The notes: generated by a model not told the origin, from the sequence alone. DNA of 64,000 nt from G963668185 sp965237445 (GCA_965237445.1 OZ250142.1:1488001-1552000); one strand, 5' to 3'; counted from the stretch's first letter, positions 42,264 to 50,401 are shown. Program-made: numbers and translations.

Positions 42264-44695
42264 TACGCGATCTAGACAGAATGAGCAAAACAGATGTGCG
42301 AGGATGGGAGAATACTGCACTTGGGACGCTTCTAGGAGTGCCTAAGCCCAGCAGGGACGACCCACAATCGACTGTTGAAACGGTACCCTTGAACCACGAA
42401 CAGCGAGAAGCGGTCCGTGAAGCCACTACTTCACCGCTTACTGTAGTGACCGGACCGCCAGGAACTGGAAAGTCGCAAATCATAGTGTCAATGATTGCTG
42501 ACTCGTATGTCCGTGGTCGTACTGTCCTCTTCACTAGCAAGAACAACAAAGCAGTTGATGTAGTTGAGACTCGGGTTTCCGAATTGTCTAACACTCCCTT
42601 GATGGTTCGTACAGGCGGTAAGTGGCGCAACAGAGACTTTCGGCAGGAACTCTTCAACAGACTAATGACTATGATGTCGCTTCGTCCCACTGACGATGAT
42701 CGACAAGAATACGAACGACTAAAGTCTCTGTATGCAGAACTTTGTAGACAAGAACAAGAATTGTGGGATGAGCTTCAAACTATTCGCTCAGTCCACCATC
42801 GCTTGATCGCTCTTGACAAGGCCCAAGCTAACTTTGAGCCTGAATTCACTCGTGAAATCTGGACGCGCTTGCGGAAGCTAGAACGAACGCCCAGCGTACG
42901 ACACCTGAAGGTGGCCCTTCAGCTTACAGTAAAGCACCTTGAGGGTGATAGAGGCATCTTTCGTAGATTCTCGCTTTTGCTCTCAAACAGAAGAGATCGG
43001 GAACAAATTCATGGCGTTGCTGAGATCGCTACAGGCATCTGCCCTGTGCTTGGGTCGTGCCCGGAAGCGAATCAACCATTTCAAGCTTGGCGGACCTGGA
43101 TGACACGGGCCATTTCGGTTGCGGAGGCATTGGAGGCTATCACTCAATATAAAGACGGGCTTGCCGCAATGCATAAAAAGAGGTCGCGTGACGAAGTGGC
43201 CCGTCAGTTACGACGCATACGAACTAGCTTGACTGATACTGGTGCCAGACTCATTTCACTCTATGGGCGGCTGGCGCCCATTAGACTTGGACAAGGGGAT
43301 CGTCAGTCGCTAGGCGATTTCGCGGCTCTCCACGAGCGGCTTGCCAATGATCAATTGGGTGGACGGGCGTACGCTACGCTAAGAAATGAAATGGCACGAT
43401 TGTTCCCGAAAGTCGCACAGAACATCCCGACTTGGTGCGTTACTAACCTCTCGGCCCAAAGAAGCTTCGAGCTTGAGCCAGGACTCTTTGATCTTCTGAT
43501 CATCGATGAGGCAAGCCAATGTGATATCGCCTCAGCCCTTCCACTTTTGTACCGTTCCAAACGCGCTGTGATTATTGGAGACGCCCAACAGCTTCGGCAT
43601 GTTGCCAGGATTGAGCGCCGCCGTGACCAGCAGCTTCAGGCATCGTATGGCATGTCGAAAGCCGAAGATCAGAAGTTCGCGTACAGCACAAGATCACTCT
43701 TTGAGTTGAGTGTAGGAGCGACCGATAAGCTTATCCAGCTTCGAGATCACTATCGTTCCCATCATCGTATAACGGATTTTTCCAATCGGCACTGGTACCA
43801 GAATTCGCTGAGAGTCTGGACAAACCACCAACAGCTCAAAACCCCATCCAACGGAACTAATGGAATCCGCTGGACCGAGGTAAATGGACAAGCGACCAGG
43901 CCTCGAAATGGGAGCCTCTACGTCTCAGCCGAGGCTGATGTCGTAGTAAGACAGGTTGTAGATCTGCTGGTTACTCGAGGGTTTGATGGCTCTGCCGGGG
44001 TTGTGACTCCCTTTCGCGCTCAGGCCAACATGATCCGGGAGCGAGTGGCCCAGCAAGTCCCTGCGGCCGCAAGGGATCGGGCTCAGCTTGTCGTAGACAC
44101 CGCACACGGCTTTCAGGGAGACGAACGTGACGTAATCTTCCTATCTCCATGCTTGGCTAGGCCGATGCCCAGCAGTTCTGTAATGTTCCTTAGGAACACA
44201 GGGAACCTATTTAACGTGGCAATTACCCGAGCCCGTTCCCTTTTGCATGTGGTCGGCAGCAAAGAAGCGTGCATTCAATCTGGAGTTTTGCATTTGGAGC
44301 AGTTCGCCTCCTATTGTGCAGAAATTGAGAATGCGGAGTCGAGTCCATACGAGACAGTCCATGTTTCGGATGACAGCATTGGGCCTTGGGAGAGGCCGCT
44401 CTACGAGGCCCTGGTTGATAGAGGTCTGAATCCTATGCCTCAGTATGCCGTCAACCAGTATAGGCTCGATCTGGCGATAGTTTCAGGGGATACGCGTATC
44501 GACATAGAAGCTGATGGTGAGTCGACTCATCTAGGATCTCAGACTGACGTCGAAAGAGACATCCAGCTTGAGAGCCTTGGCTGGCGTGTGGTCCGGTTCT
44601 GGAACCGTCAGATTAGGGACGACATCGACTACTGTGTTCAAACGGTGGTGAATCTGCTCAATGGATGTGGCGGTCCGCACATGCGCGAGCGGTAG
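42203..44695 (+). CDS. Superfamily 1 DNA/RNA helicase fused to a DUF559/Vsr-like nuclease
   Basis: The 830-residue frame carries a UPF1/DNA2-like helicase core: Q-motif LNHEQREAV near 63, Walker A GPPGTGKS at 84-91, DEAS Walker B near 433-436, GDAQQLRH, RDHYRSHHRI and late VDTAHGFQGDERDVIFLS with a NVAITRARSLLHVVGS motif VI. The last about 100 residues (YEALVDRGLNPMPQYAVNQYRLDLAI, IDIEADGESTH, ERDIQLESLGWRVVRFWN) form a PD-(D/E)XK nuclease of the DUF559/Vsr type. GTG at 42203 is the first start in this frame. The architecture resembles single-gene helicase-nuclease defence proteins; that role is inference. The final residues PHMRER come from the duplicated lysS end. Confidence 0.85.
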   Translation: MHGIINSAALFVTEGPPKGLIRDLDRMSKTDVRGWENTALGTLLGVPKPSRDDPQSTVETVPLNHEQREAVREATTSPLTVVTGPPGTGKSQIIVSMIADSYVRGRTVLFTSKNNKAVDVVETRVSELSNTPLMVRTGGKWRNRDFRQELFNRLMTMMSLRPTDDDRQEYERLKSLYAELCRQEQELWDELQTIRSVHHRLIALDKAQANFEPEFTREIWTRLRKLERTPSVRHLKVALQLTVKHLEGDRGIFRRFSLLLSNRRDREQIHGVAEIATGICPVLGSCPEANQPFQAWRTWMTRAISVAEALEAITQYKDGLAAMHKKRSRDEVARQLRRIRTSLTDTGARLISLYGRLAPIRLGQGDRQSLGDFAALHERLANDQLGGRAYATLRNEMARLFPKVAQNIPTWCVTNLSAQRSFELEPGLFDLLIIDEASQCDIASALPLLYRSKRAVIIGDAQQLRHVARIERRRDQQLQASYGMSKAEDQKFAYSTRSLFELSVGATDKLIQLRDHYRSHHRITDFSNRHWYQNSLRVWTNHQQLKTPSNGTNGIRWTEVNGQATRPRNGSLYVSAEADVVVRQVVDLLVTRGFDGSAGVVTPFRAQANMIRERVAQQVPAAARDRAQLVVDTAHGFQGDERDVIFLSPCLARPMPSSSVMFLRNTGNLFNVAITRARSLLHVVGSKEACIQSGVLHLEQFASYCAEIENAESSPYETVHVSDDSIGPWERPLYEALVDRGLNPMPQYAVNQYRLDLAIVSGDTRIDIEADGESTHLGSQTDVERDIQLESLGWRVVRFWNRQIRDDIDYCVQTVVNLLNGCGGPHMRER

Positions 44696-44734
44696 GCGCG
44701 CCCCGTCGGCGGCAGGGATACGGCACAAAAGGAC

Positions 44735-44760
44735 GCGGGGCCCCGGATCCGGGGCCCCGC
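44735..44760 (-). terminator. Strong bidirectional hairpin between the island and the peptide genes
   Basis: A perfect 26-base palindrome (arms of 13, GCGGGGCCCCGGA) lies at 44735-44760. On the minus strand it is followed by TCCTTTTG, so it can end the small-peptide transcript; on the plus strand by CTTGTT. It probably served lysS before the island was inserted. Confidence 0.7.
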
Positions 44761-44807
44761 GCTTGTTCGAGGGCGTTCCGACCTGCCCCGTCTGGGGCTT
44801 GGACTCC

Positions 44808-44957
44808 CTAGAACAGGAACGGCCTCATCTGCGCGATCTTGGCGGCCGTGCAGTCCCTCAGGCACTCGCTGTGAGTCGGCCGCCCGGCCTGCGTCCTTGC
44901 GCTCTGGGTCGCGCCGCCGTGTGCCTTACCCCTGCCTGTGTTGAGAACCTTTAGCAT
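44808..44957 (-). CDS. Small peptide 2 of the MLKVLN pair (49 aa)
   Basis: The ATG at 44957 lies seven bases after GGAG in an AAAGGAGACGCATG context; an adjacent ATG at 44960 is an alternative. The peptide begins MLKVLNTGRGKAHGG and ends CTAAKIAQMRPFLF, with two cysteines in ECLRDC. It shares the leader MLKVLNxG(R/K) and a Pro-aromatic-Leu end with the neighbour at 45009, while the middle parts differ. It reads in the same direction, 51 bases after it. No known family recognised. RiPP-like precursor is one possible reading; an unrecognised small regulatory or structural protein is another. Confidence 0.65.
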   Translation of the reverse strand: MLKVLNTGRGKAHGGATQSARTQAGRPTHSECLRDCTAAKIAQMRPFLF

Positions 44958-45008
44958 CATGCGTCTCCTTTGTTTGCTTCCATGTACTGTCGTTGACCGT
45001 GTTCACCC

Positions 45009-45176
45009 TTAGGGCAACAGGTACGGGTTTCGATTGTCCAGCCAGGCGTTGTAGTCCCACCTCGCTCCGCCAAGAGTGGGCTGAGGGAGGACTCTTGCCC
45101 TCACGTACCTTGTGCGTCTCTCCACGCCCCTCTTGCGATTGGCGGTCCGCTTGCCGAAATTGAGAACCTTTAGCAT
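45009..45176 (-). CDS. Small peptide 1 of the MLKVLN pair (55 aa)
   Basis: The ATG at 45176 follows AAAGGAGGCGCCTG, a near-perfect Shine-Dalgarno at six bases. The peptide starts MLKVLNFGKRTANRKRG, has a basic middle part (ERRTRYVRAR) and ends WLDNRNPYLLP. The first about 21 bases of both genes and their ribosome-binding sites are nearly the same, so they are paralogues. A promoter with operator-like repeats is 50-75 bases upstream. Basic, no membrane segment or signal. Function unknown. Confidence 0.68.
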   Translation of the reverse strand: MLKVLNFGKRTANRKRGVERRTRYVRARVLPQPTLGGARWDYNAWLDNRNPYLLP

Positions 45177-45208
45177 CAGGCGCCTCCTTTATGTGTTTTA
45201 GTATGCTG

Positions 45209-45254
45209 CTTACCGTTCGTAAGTAACAATAGCAAGGTTAGTTACACTTGTCAA
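45209..45254 (-). promoter_or_regulatory. Promoter and operator-like repeats of the small-peptide operon
   Basis: On the minus strand, a perfect -35 TTGACA (45249-45254) and a -10 TATTGT (45226-45231) are 17 bases apart. An inverted repeat CTTAC-N5-GTAAG (45209-45223) covers the expected start site, and a second, GTAAC (45223-45227) with GTTAC (45241-45245), flanks the -10. This looks like a repressible promoter. Confidence 0.65.
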
Positions 45255-45298
45255 GCTCCTTACTAAAAGTGAGGCAAGGGCCGTCCAGACTGCGTCAG

Positions 45299-45438
45299 CA
45301 GGCTGCTGAAATTCGGGGTGTGCAGAGGGGCCAAGCCCTTCGCCGGGAGTCTGAGGGTGTCCCTCAGATATAATTTTCTCCTCCTACCTGGCCAGGGATG
45401 GGGCTGGGGGAACTCAAGAAGAGCTTTTCCGCAGCCTG
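45299..45438 (+). mobile_element. MITE-like element, copy 2 (140 bp)
   Basis: Begins CAGGCTGCTGAAAT and ends (complement) CAGGCTGCGGAAAAG. The interior shares GTGTGCAGAGGGGC, GCCGGGAGTCTGAGGGTGTC and CCCTCAGATA with copy 1 at 27730. Flanks are TCAG (left) and TTAG (right), a near match to the YTAR duplication of copy 1. Non-coding. It sits 45 bases upstream of the peptide-operon promoter. Confidence 0.78.
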
Positions 45439-45934
45439 TTAGACCCGAAGGGATTCTCCGTGTGGGAGGACCAGACAGGAACAAGTAGCTGTGTTGTGAA
45501 GCCTCAACTCATAGGTGAGGCCTTGGGATGACGAACAAGACATCCTCTCTTTCTTGATGGAGGCTCCTGTAATGCTGCTGCGTGGCGGGTGGAGGGTCAC
45601 CGGCCCCTTCCCCAGTATGCTGGGGAAGGCTGGGATGGGGCTTATCCCCGGCGCACGACTGTTGTGCAGGGGTGAGAGGGACGGGCGGAGTGGCGCCCCA
45701 TGCATTGAGTGCGCACCGCACCGCGTACTTCGCGTGGTCGTCTCCGTATCGTGTCGTCGATACTGGGTGTGGGGGCATGCCCCCGGATGCAAAAAGGTAG
45801 GCGGGTTAGGAACAAATACATCCCTACAGACGTTTAAGTTGGTAAGAATTCATTGCCGCCCGCGCCCGATATGTATAGTGTTCTGACGGCACAGGTCCGG
45901 CGTTAGCCGGACAACCCTGCATAGGGAGAACCGT
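45439..45934. other. Gene-free stretch with hairpins
   Basis: No convincing gene. Contains CCTTCCCCAGTATGCTGGGG-type hairpin with 10-bp stem and 4-base loop (45606-45629) and GGGGGCATGCCCCC (45771-45784). Several weak frames on either strand have no ribosome-binding site or recognisable product. The bases 45915-45934 precede the DinB-like gene with AGGGAG near 45922. Confidence 0.6.
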
Positions 45935-46467
45935 ATGAGCGAAAAGGAAATGCGCGGCACGCCGAAGTTTGTGGAATCCCTCATGAAGGGCGCCCATATG
46001 ACGATCAAGCGGGCCGTGGATGGCCTCACGGAAGAACAACTAACTTTGCGGGCCTCGGTTGAGACCAACTCCATACTCTGGCTGGTCTGGCACCTGTACC
46101 GGGCGCAGGACTTCATGGGCTCCTCGATATCCGGGAAAGAACAACTCTGGACTTCTGGAGGCTGGGCTGACCGTTTCGGAATGCCGCCCGATGACACGGG
46201 CTTCGGACATTCGGCGCAACAGGTTGCTGACTTCCGGCCTGAAAGCAAGCTGGTGTTCGACTACGCTGCCGGAGTTCGACAGGCGTTTGCCGAAGCATCC
46301 GAAGCCTTCCGGAGGGAGCCTTGGACGGAACGGCGAAGGACGCTGGAGACGAAGGCGGCGGGGATATGCACACCAACGTCGCCCGCGTCTGCATGGACAC
46401 GATGCAGCACACCGGCCAGATCGCGTACCTTCGAGGCCTTCAGACCGGGATGGACTGGTTCTTCTAG
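45935..46467 (+). pseudogene. DinB-family gene with a frameshift
   Basis: The frame from 45935 reads MSEKEMRGTPKFVESLMKGA, then ILWLVWHLYRAQDFMGSSI, the DinB/YfiT helical-bundle start with its first metal His. The downstream frame reads GDMHTNVARVCMDTMQHTGQ then IAYLRGLQTGMDWFF and stops at 46467; it is the normal DinB C-terminus with the second metal-binding His pair. The two lie in different frames, so an indel lies between about 46310 and 46365. DinB proteins are metal-dependent thiol-transferase-like enzymes. A sequence error cannot be excluded. Confidence 0.82.
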
Positions 46468-46563
46468 TTTGGCTCCCTACGCAAGCCCTGTCATTTATCG
46501 TTGTCAAGGCGAAATGCACCCATTAGAATCGATGTATCGAGTTACTTTCCCTTGGAGCGAATC

Positions 46564-46905
46564 GTGAGCAGCGAGTCCTACTGCTGTCCAAACCTACAGA
46601 ACGCCATGGACCTCCTGGGCAAGAGGTGGACCTGCCTCATAGTACGGTCCATGGTGGACGGCCCCCGCCGGTTCTCCGAGATATCCTCGTACGTTGTGGG
46701 AGTTAGCGATCGCGTGCTCTCCGAGCGCCTGCAGGAGCTGGAGCAGCGTGGCATCGTGGAACGCCGCGTGCTTGACCAGCGTCCGGTAAGGGTCGAGTAT
46801 GCACTGTCCGAGAGCGGTCTCCAGCTACGAGATGTCCTCCATGCCATCAAGGCCTGGGCGGACAGGTGGACGGTGGCCGAGAAGACTCCCGCCGGAGTGA
46901 GCTAG
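46564..46905 (+). CDS. HxlR-family winged-helix transcriptional regulator
   Basis: This 113-residue regulator has the HxlR signature: CPNLQNAMDLLGKRWTCLIV with the conserved Cys-Pro start, DGPRRFSEISSYVVGVSDRV and LSERLQELEQRGIVERRV (read in parts). GTG at 46564 has GGAG seven bases upstream; upstream in-frame codons from 46501 do not look conserved. It overlaps no neighbour and stands 26 bases before the amidohydrolase, which it may regulate; some HxlR proteins sense redox or aldehyde signals through the N-terminal Cys. Confidence 0.92.
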   Translation: MSSESYCCPNLQNAMDLLGKRWTCLIVRSMVDGPRRFSEISSYVVGVSDRVLSERLQELEQRGIVERRVLDQRPVRVEYALSESGLQLRDVLHAIKAWADRWTVAEKTPAGVS

Positions 46906-46931
46906 GCCGGGAGACCGGCGAAAGGCTCGCA

Positions 46932-48524
46932 GTGCCGTCCATACGCGCGGACCGCGTTCTCCGTAACGCCAACGTCATTACCGTAGACACGCGCGCGCCT
47001 CGCGCGCAGGCCGTCGCGGTCAAGGACGGCCGCATACTTGCCGTTGGCAGCAACGAGGACGCCGAAGCCTTCACCGGCCCTGGAACTCATGTCGATGACC
47101 TCGGCGGCGCAACCGTCCTGCCCGGCTTCATCGATGCCCACATCCACGTACTGAGCAGCGGCACGCGCCATGTCATGGAGGCCGACTGCGATCGGCGTTC
47201 CATAGCCGAGGTGCAGGCCGCGCTCCGCGAGAGGCTGCCCGGCGCGAGCCGAGGCGACTGGATTCGGGGCTTCAAGTTCGACGACACCAAGACCGCCGAG
47301 TTCAGATTCCTCTTCAAAGAGGACCTCGACGCTGTCACCATGGAGCTGCCGGTGCTCGTTTCCCACCGCGCCGGCCACGTGTCGTACGCGAACGGCAAGG
47401 CGTTGGAGCTCGCCGGCTACACTCGCGACTCCGCTGACCCGCCGGGAGGACGACTCGGCCGCGATCCCGCAACAGGCGATCTCAACGGTGTCGTATACGA
47501 GAGGGCGATCGAGCCCTTCAGGCCGCTGCTGCCCGCCGTAACGGACGAGTCACGCGCGGCCGGGTTGCGCCTCATTGACAGCATGCTCACGTCCGCCGGC
47601 CTCACCAGCGTCCACGACGCTCGGGTCTCGGCAGACGAGCTTCGCATGTACCAGGACGGCCGGGACAACGGCGATCTTTCGATGCGCGTGTACGCGCTGA
47701 TGGGGCACGAGTTCTTCCCGCACCTGAGGGACGGCGGCGTGAAGTCCGGCATGGGAGATGACCGGCTGCGCATCGGCGGCATCAAGCTGGTGTCGGACGG
47801 CGCCATCGCCACCCGCACCGCATGGCTGTCGGAGCCGTACGTTGGGAGCGAAGACGATCACGGCATCCAGGCCCTCTCCGAAGAGGAGATCGAGGAAGCC
47901 GTGATGGAGATTCACAGGGCAGGCTTCCAGGTCTGCATCCACGCAAACGGCGATCTGGCCATAGACATGGTCGTCACCGCTTACGAGAAGGCGCAGGCTG
48001 AGTTCCCGCGCGGCAACGAGAGACACCGCGTCGAGCACTGCACGGTCGTGAACCCTGACCTGCTGTCGCGGATGAGCGCCGCCGGCGTAATCGCCACGCC
48101 GTTCTGCACCTACGTCTACTACCACGGCGAGAAGATGCCGTTCTATGGAGCAGACCGCCTGCAGTGGATGTTCGCCCAGCGGTCCTTCATTGACAGCGGA
48201 GTGGTCTCGACCGGCGCGACCGACTACCCGCCCGGCCCGTACGAGCCGCTGATGGGCGTTCAGGCCTGCGTGACCCGCACCGACAGCGAGGGCAACGTCT
48301 GGGGCCCGGACCAGAGGGTGACCGTGGAAGAGGCCCTCAAAATTTACACGCTAAACGGCGCCTACGCCGGCTTCGAGGAAGACATCAAGGGCTCGATCAC
48401 GCCGGGCAAGCTGGCCGACTTTGTGGTGCTGTCCGAAGACCCGACGGCCGTGGCCCCGATGACGATCATGGACATCCCGATTCAGCAGACGATCATCGGC
48501 GGCCGGACGGTCCACGAGGCGTAG
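46932..48524 (+). CDS. YtcJ-type amidohydrolase
   Basis: About 530 residues from GTG 46932 (AAAGG 7 bases upstream). Metal-dependent hydrolase of the amidohydrolase superfamily: DAHIHVLSSG near residue 75, HANGDLAIDM, HRVEHCTVV, and GATDYPPGPYEP with the catalytic Asp region, then the ALKIYTLNGAYAGFEED-type C-terminal beta-sandwich with GKLADFVVLSEDP. Substrate unknown. The last about 60 codons are duplicated twice downstream in a 238-bp tandem array. Confidence 0.9.
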   Translation: MPSIRADRVLRNANVITVDTRAPRAQAVAVKDGRILAVGSNEDAEAFTGPGTHVDDLGGATVLPGFIDAHIHVLSSGTRHVMEADCDRRSIAEVQAALRERLPGASRGDWIRGFKFDDTKTAEFRFLFKEDLDAVTMELPVLVSHRAGHVSYANGKALELAGYTRDSADPPGGRLGRDPATGDLNGVVYERAIEPFRPLLPAVTDESRAAGLRLIDSMLTSAGLTSVHDARVSADELRMYQDGRDNGDLSMRVYALMGHEFFPHLRDGGVKSGMGDDRLRIGGIKLVSDGAIATRTAWLSEPYVGSEDDHGIQALSEEEIEEAVMEIHRAGFQVCIHANGDLAIDMVVTAYEKAQAEFPRGNERHRVEHCTVVNPDLLSRMSAAGVIATPFCTYVYYHGEKMPFYGADRLQWMFAQRSFIDSGVVSTGATDYPPGPYEPLMGVQACVTRTDSEGNVWGPDQRVTVEEALKIYTLNGAYAGFEEDIKGSITPGKLADFVVLSEDPTAVAPMTIMDIPIQQTIIGGRTVHEA

Positions 48525-49030
48525 CGCCGCTCAACACCGCGACCGTACCCAGCGCCAGCCTCCGGCGCTTGATGTCCTGATTTACACGCTAAATGGCGCC
48601 TACGCCGGCTTCTAGGAAGACGTCAAGCGCTCGATCACGCCGGGCAAGTTGGCCGACTTTGTGACGCTGGCTGAAGACACGACGAGCGTCGACCCGATGA
48701 CGATCATGGACATCCCGATTCAGCAAACGATCATCAGCGGTCGGACGGTCCACGAGGCCTAACGCCCCTCAGAACCGCCACCATGCCCAGTGCCAGGCAG
48801 CGGTGCTTGATGTCCCGCTTTACACGCTAAACGGCGCCTTCGCCGGCTTTGAGGAAGACGTCAAGCGCTCGATCACGCCGGGCAAACTGGCCGACATGGT
48901 GGTTCTGGCCGATGACCCGGCCAGCGTGGACCCGGTGACGATCAGCAGCGGCCGGACGGTCCACGAGGGGTAGCGCCGCTCAGCACCGCCACGGTTCCCA
49001 GCGCCAGGCTGCGGTGCTCGATGTCCCGGA
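48343..49030. repeat. 238-bp tandem array, nearly three copies, over the convergent ends of the amidohydrolase and ubiE
   Basis: Copies begin with TTTACACGCTAAA at 48343, 48581 and 48819. Each holds the amidohydrolase C-terminal coding part, its stop, and the first bases of the following ubiE 3' end. The first copy is the functional amidohydrolase end; the last lines up with the functional ubiE end (48942 to about 49030). The middle and third copies carry a stop (TAG near 48614) and a deletion of about 24 bases near 48930, so they are decaying. Nothing else codes in 48525-48941. Confidence 0.9.
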
Positions 49031-49682
49031 AGCCTGCCTCCCTCATCAACTCCCCAAGCTCCTTGGCCGTCCTGAAGGCCTGCACAGACTCAGGCAGGTA
49101 CGTGTATGCCTCACGGTCTCCCGCCAGCAGCGCCCCGATCCACGGCGTAACGTAGCGGAAGTACACTGGGAACAGCCGTCCAAAGGGCCCCCGGCCTTCC
49201 AGCGGCACGATTTCCAGGATCGCTAGGCGCCCTCCGGGCTGCAGCACGCGGGCCATCTCCCGCAGCGACCGCGGCACGTCGGTGAAGTTCCGCACGCCGA
49301 ACCCTACCGTGGCGCTGGCGAACGCGCCGTCCGGGAACGGCAGCTCGTGGACGTCGCCTGTAACGAACGTCACGCGCGAAGACAGTCCGTGGCGGTCCGC
49401 CTTCTCCCGGCCCACACGCATCATCTCGGACGAGAAGTCCACTCCGACGACGTCCGTGACCTCTGGCATTCGCGCCAGTTCGACTACGAAGTCCGCCGTC
49501 CCCGTTGCCACGTCCAGCGCCGGGCCGGCCTGCCCATCGGCTGCCATGCGGGTGGCAAGCCGGCGCCACGCGTGATGCCGCCCGGCCGACATGACCGTGT
49601 TTAGCAGGTCGTACCGCCTCGCGATCCGCCCGAACGTGCGGGCAACGTAACGCGTCCGCTCTTCCCCGCTTAGTTGGGCCAG
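48942..49682 (-). CDS. ubiE: UbiE/MenG-type methyltransferase
   Basis: This 246-residue SAM-dependent enzyme probably C-methylates demethylmenaquinone. SAM-binding motif I is LDVATGTADFVVELA; VVGVDFSSEMMRVGREK and GDVHELPFPDGAFASATVGF are motif II and the Phe/Asp segment; RVLQPGGRLAILEI is motif III. The N-terminus matches the family only if translation starts upstream of the first ATG, giving ERTRYVARTFGRIARRYDLL. No ATG, GTG or TTG exists there: the best start is CTG at 49682, 7 bases after GGAGG. Its 3' end lies in the tandem array. Confidence 0.88.
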   Translation of the reverse strand: MAQLSGEERTRYVARTFGRIARRYDLLNTVMSAGRHHAWRRLATRMAADGQAGPALDVATGTADFVVELARMPEVTDVVGVDFSSEMMRVGREKADRHGLSSRVTFVTGDVHELPFPDGAFASATVGFGVRNFTDVPRSLREMARVLQPGGRLAILEIVPLEGRGPFGRLFPVYFRYVTPWIGALLAGDREAYTYLPESVQAFRTAKELGELMREAGFRDIEHRSLALGTVAVLSGATPRGPSGRC

Positions 49683-50010
49683 CTTAGCGCCTCCTCGTTA
49701 CTCATCCGCCATATGCTGCGTACCAGTCCTGACCGCCCGCTAACTAGCGCTTCGCGAAAGCTACTGTAGAGGGAGGGAGAACTAGCCCGTTCGTGGTGAG
49801 CTTGTCGGACCTGAGCGGGCATCGACCACGGGCAGGTGATTCGAATTGCTTGGTCTTCACCAACTCTCCATGACTGGTCATGGAGAGCAATCGTAGCGTG
49901 TGGTGCGCTTACTTCATACATCTCCAACGGTGAAAACTGGGCGAAGAGGACGGTCCTGAGTTGAAGATCGTCTAGGGGAAGCGCCCTGATGCTGGCTAGC
50001 TTGCTCTAAG

Positions 50011-50254
50011 CGAACTAGCGTGCTAATATGGACGCATGCACACAGAACAGCACCCCGACAGCAGCCCGGCAGGCCGCTTTCGTCTGCGCTCATCGAGGCG
50101 TCGAGAGGCCCGCCCAGCTATGGAAAGACTGTCACATTTTTGCTCAACTCGTCGCAATCCGTATACAAACCGTATTCAATCCGACTCAAATTCTGTAACT
50201 TTTCCGAAAGTTCTCAGCTATGAAAAGTGACGGAATGTTACAGAATGTGACAGT
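50011..50254 (+). repeat. Dispersed iteron-bearing element, copy C
   Basis: Third copy. It opens CGAACTAGCGTGCTAATATG and its ATG at 50036 follows the TAATAT box by 8 bases. The left arm has TGTCACATTT and GTAACTTTTCC; the right arm has AAAAGTGAC, GAATGTTAC and GAATGTGAC. Middle part shares GTATACAAACCGTATTCAAT with copy A. The rest of the gap 49683-50401 has no convincing gene; a short REP-like hairpin stretch lies at about 49790-49830. Confidence 0.65.
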
Positions 50255-50401
50255 TTCTCGGGGTTTGGACTCCATCGCGGGCCCTCCCGATCGTTCGATC
50301 TAGGGGGCGACGGCCCGAACTTGCGGGCCTGAAACTCTGGCCCCGATATGGCTGGTGTATACTTGGCCCAGCCCATTGCCCAAGCTGCGAAGGCCTTGTA
50401 C

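Larger units (their letters stand above)
41600..44699. repeat. 25-base imperfect direct repeat at the lysS 3' end and the island end
   Basis: The copy at 41600-41624 spans the last lysS codons and stop; the copy at 44675-44699 spans the last codons and stop of the helicase-nuclease gene. 23 of 25 positions match; both contain CCGCACATGCG and GAGCGGTAG. Both encode PHMRER-stop in their own frames. This looks like attL/attR of an integration at the 3' end of lysS. Confidence 0.8.
41625..44699. mobile_element. 3.1-kb helicase-nuclease island inserted at the 3' end of lysS
   Basis: The segment between the two 25-base repeats is visibly richer in A and T than lysS and the genes on either side, and its codon use differs (many AAA, GAA, TCT, CTT). 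It holds one broken or frameshifted gene for a superfamily 1 helicase with a C-terminal nuclease and no integrase or transposase. The original lysS downstream hairpin (44735-44760) lies right after the second repeat. Confidence 0.75.

Noticed and set aside
45600..45640. Hairpin CCTTCCCCAG/CTGGGGAAGG as a terminator
   Set aside because: No T-run on either side and no gene ending nearby; more likely a REP-type repeat.
49670..49927. 85-codon minus-strand ORF upstream of ubiE
   Set aside because: No ribosome-binding site or recognisable domain; it spans REP-like hairpin sequence and overlaps the ubiE start.
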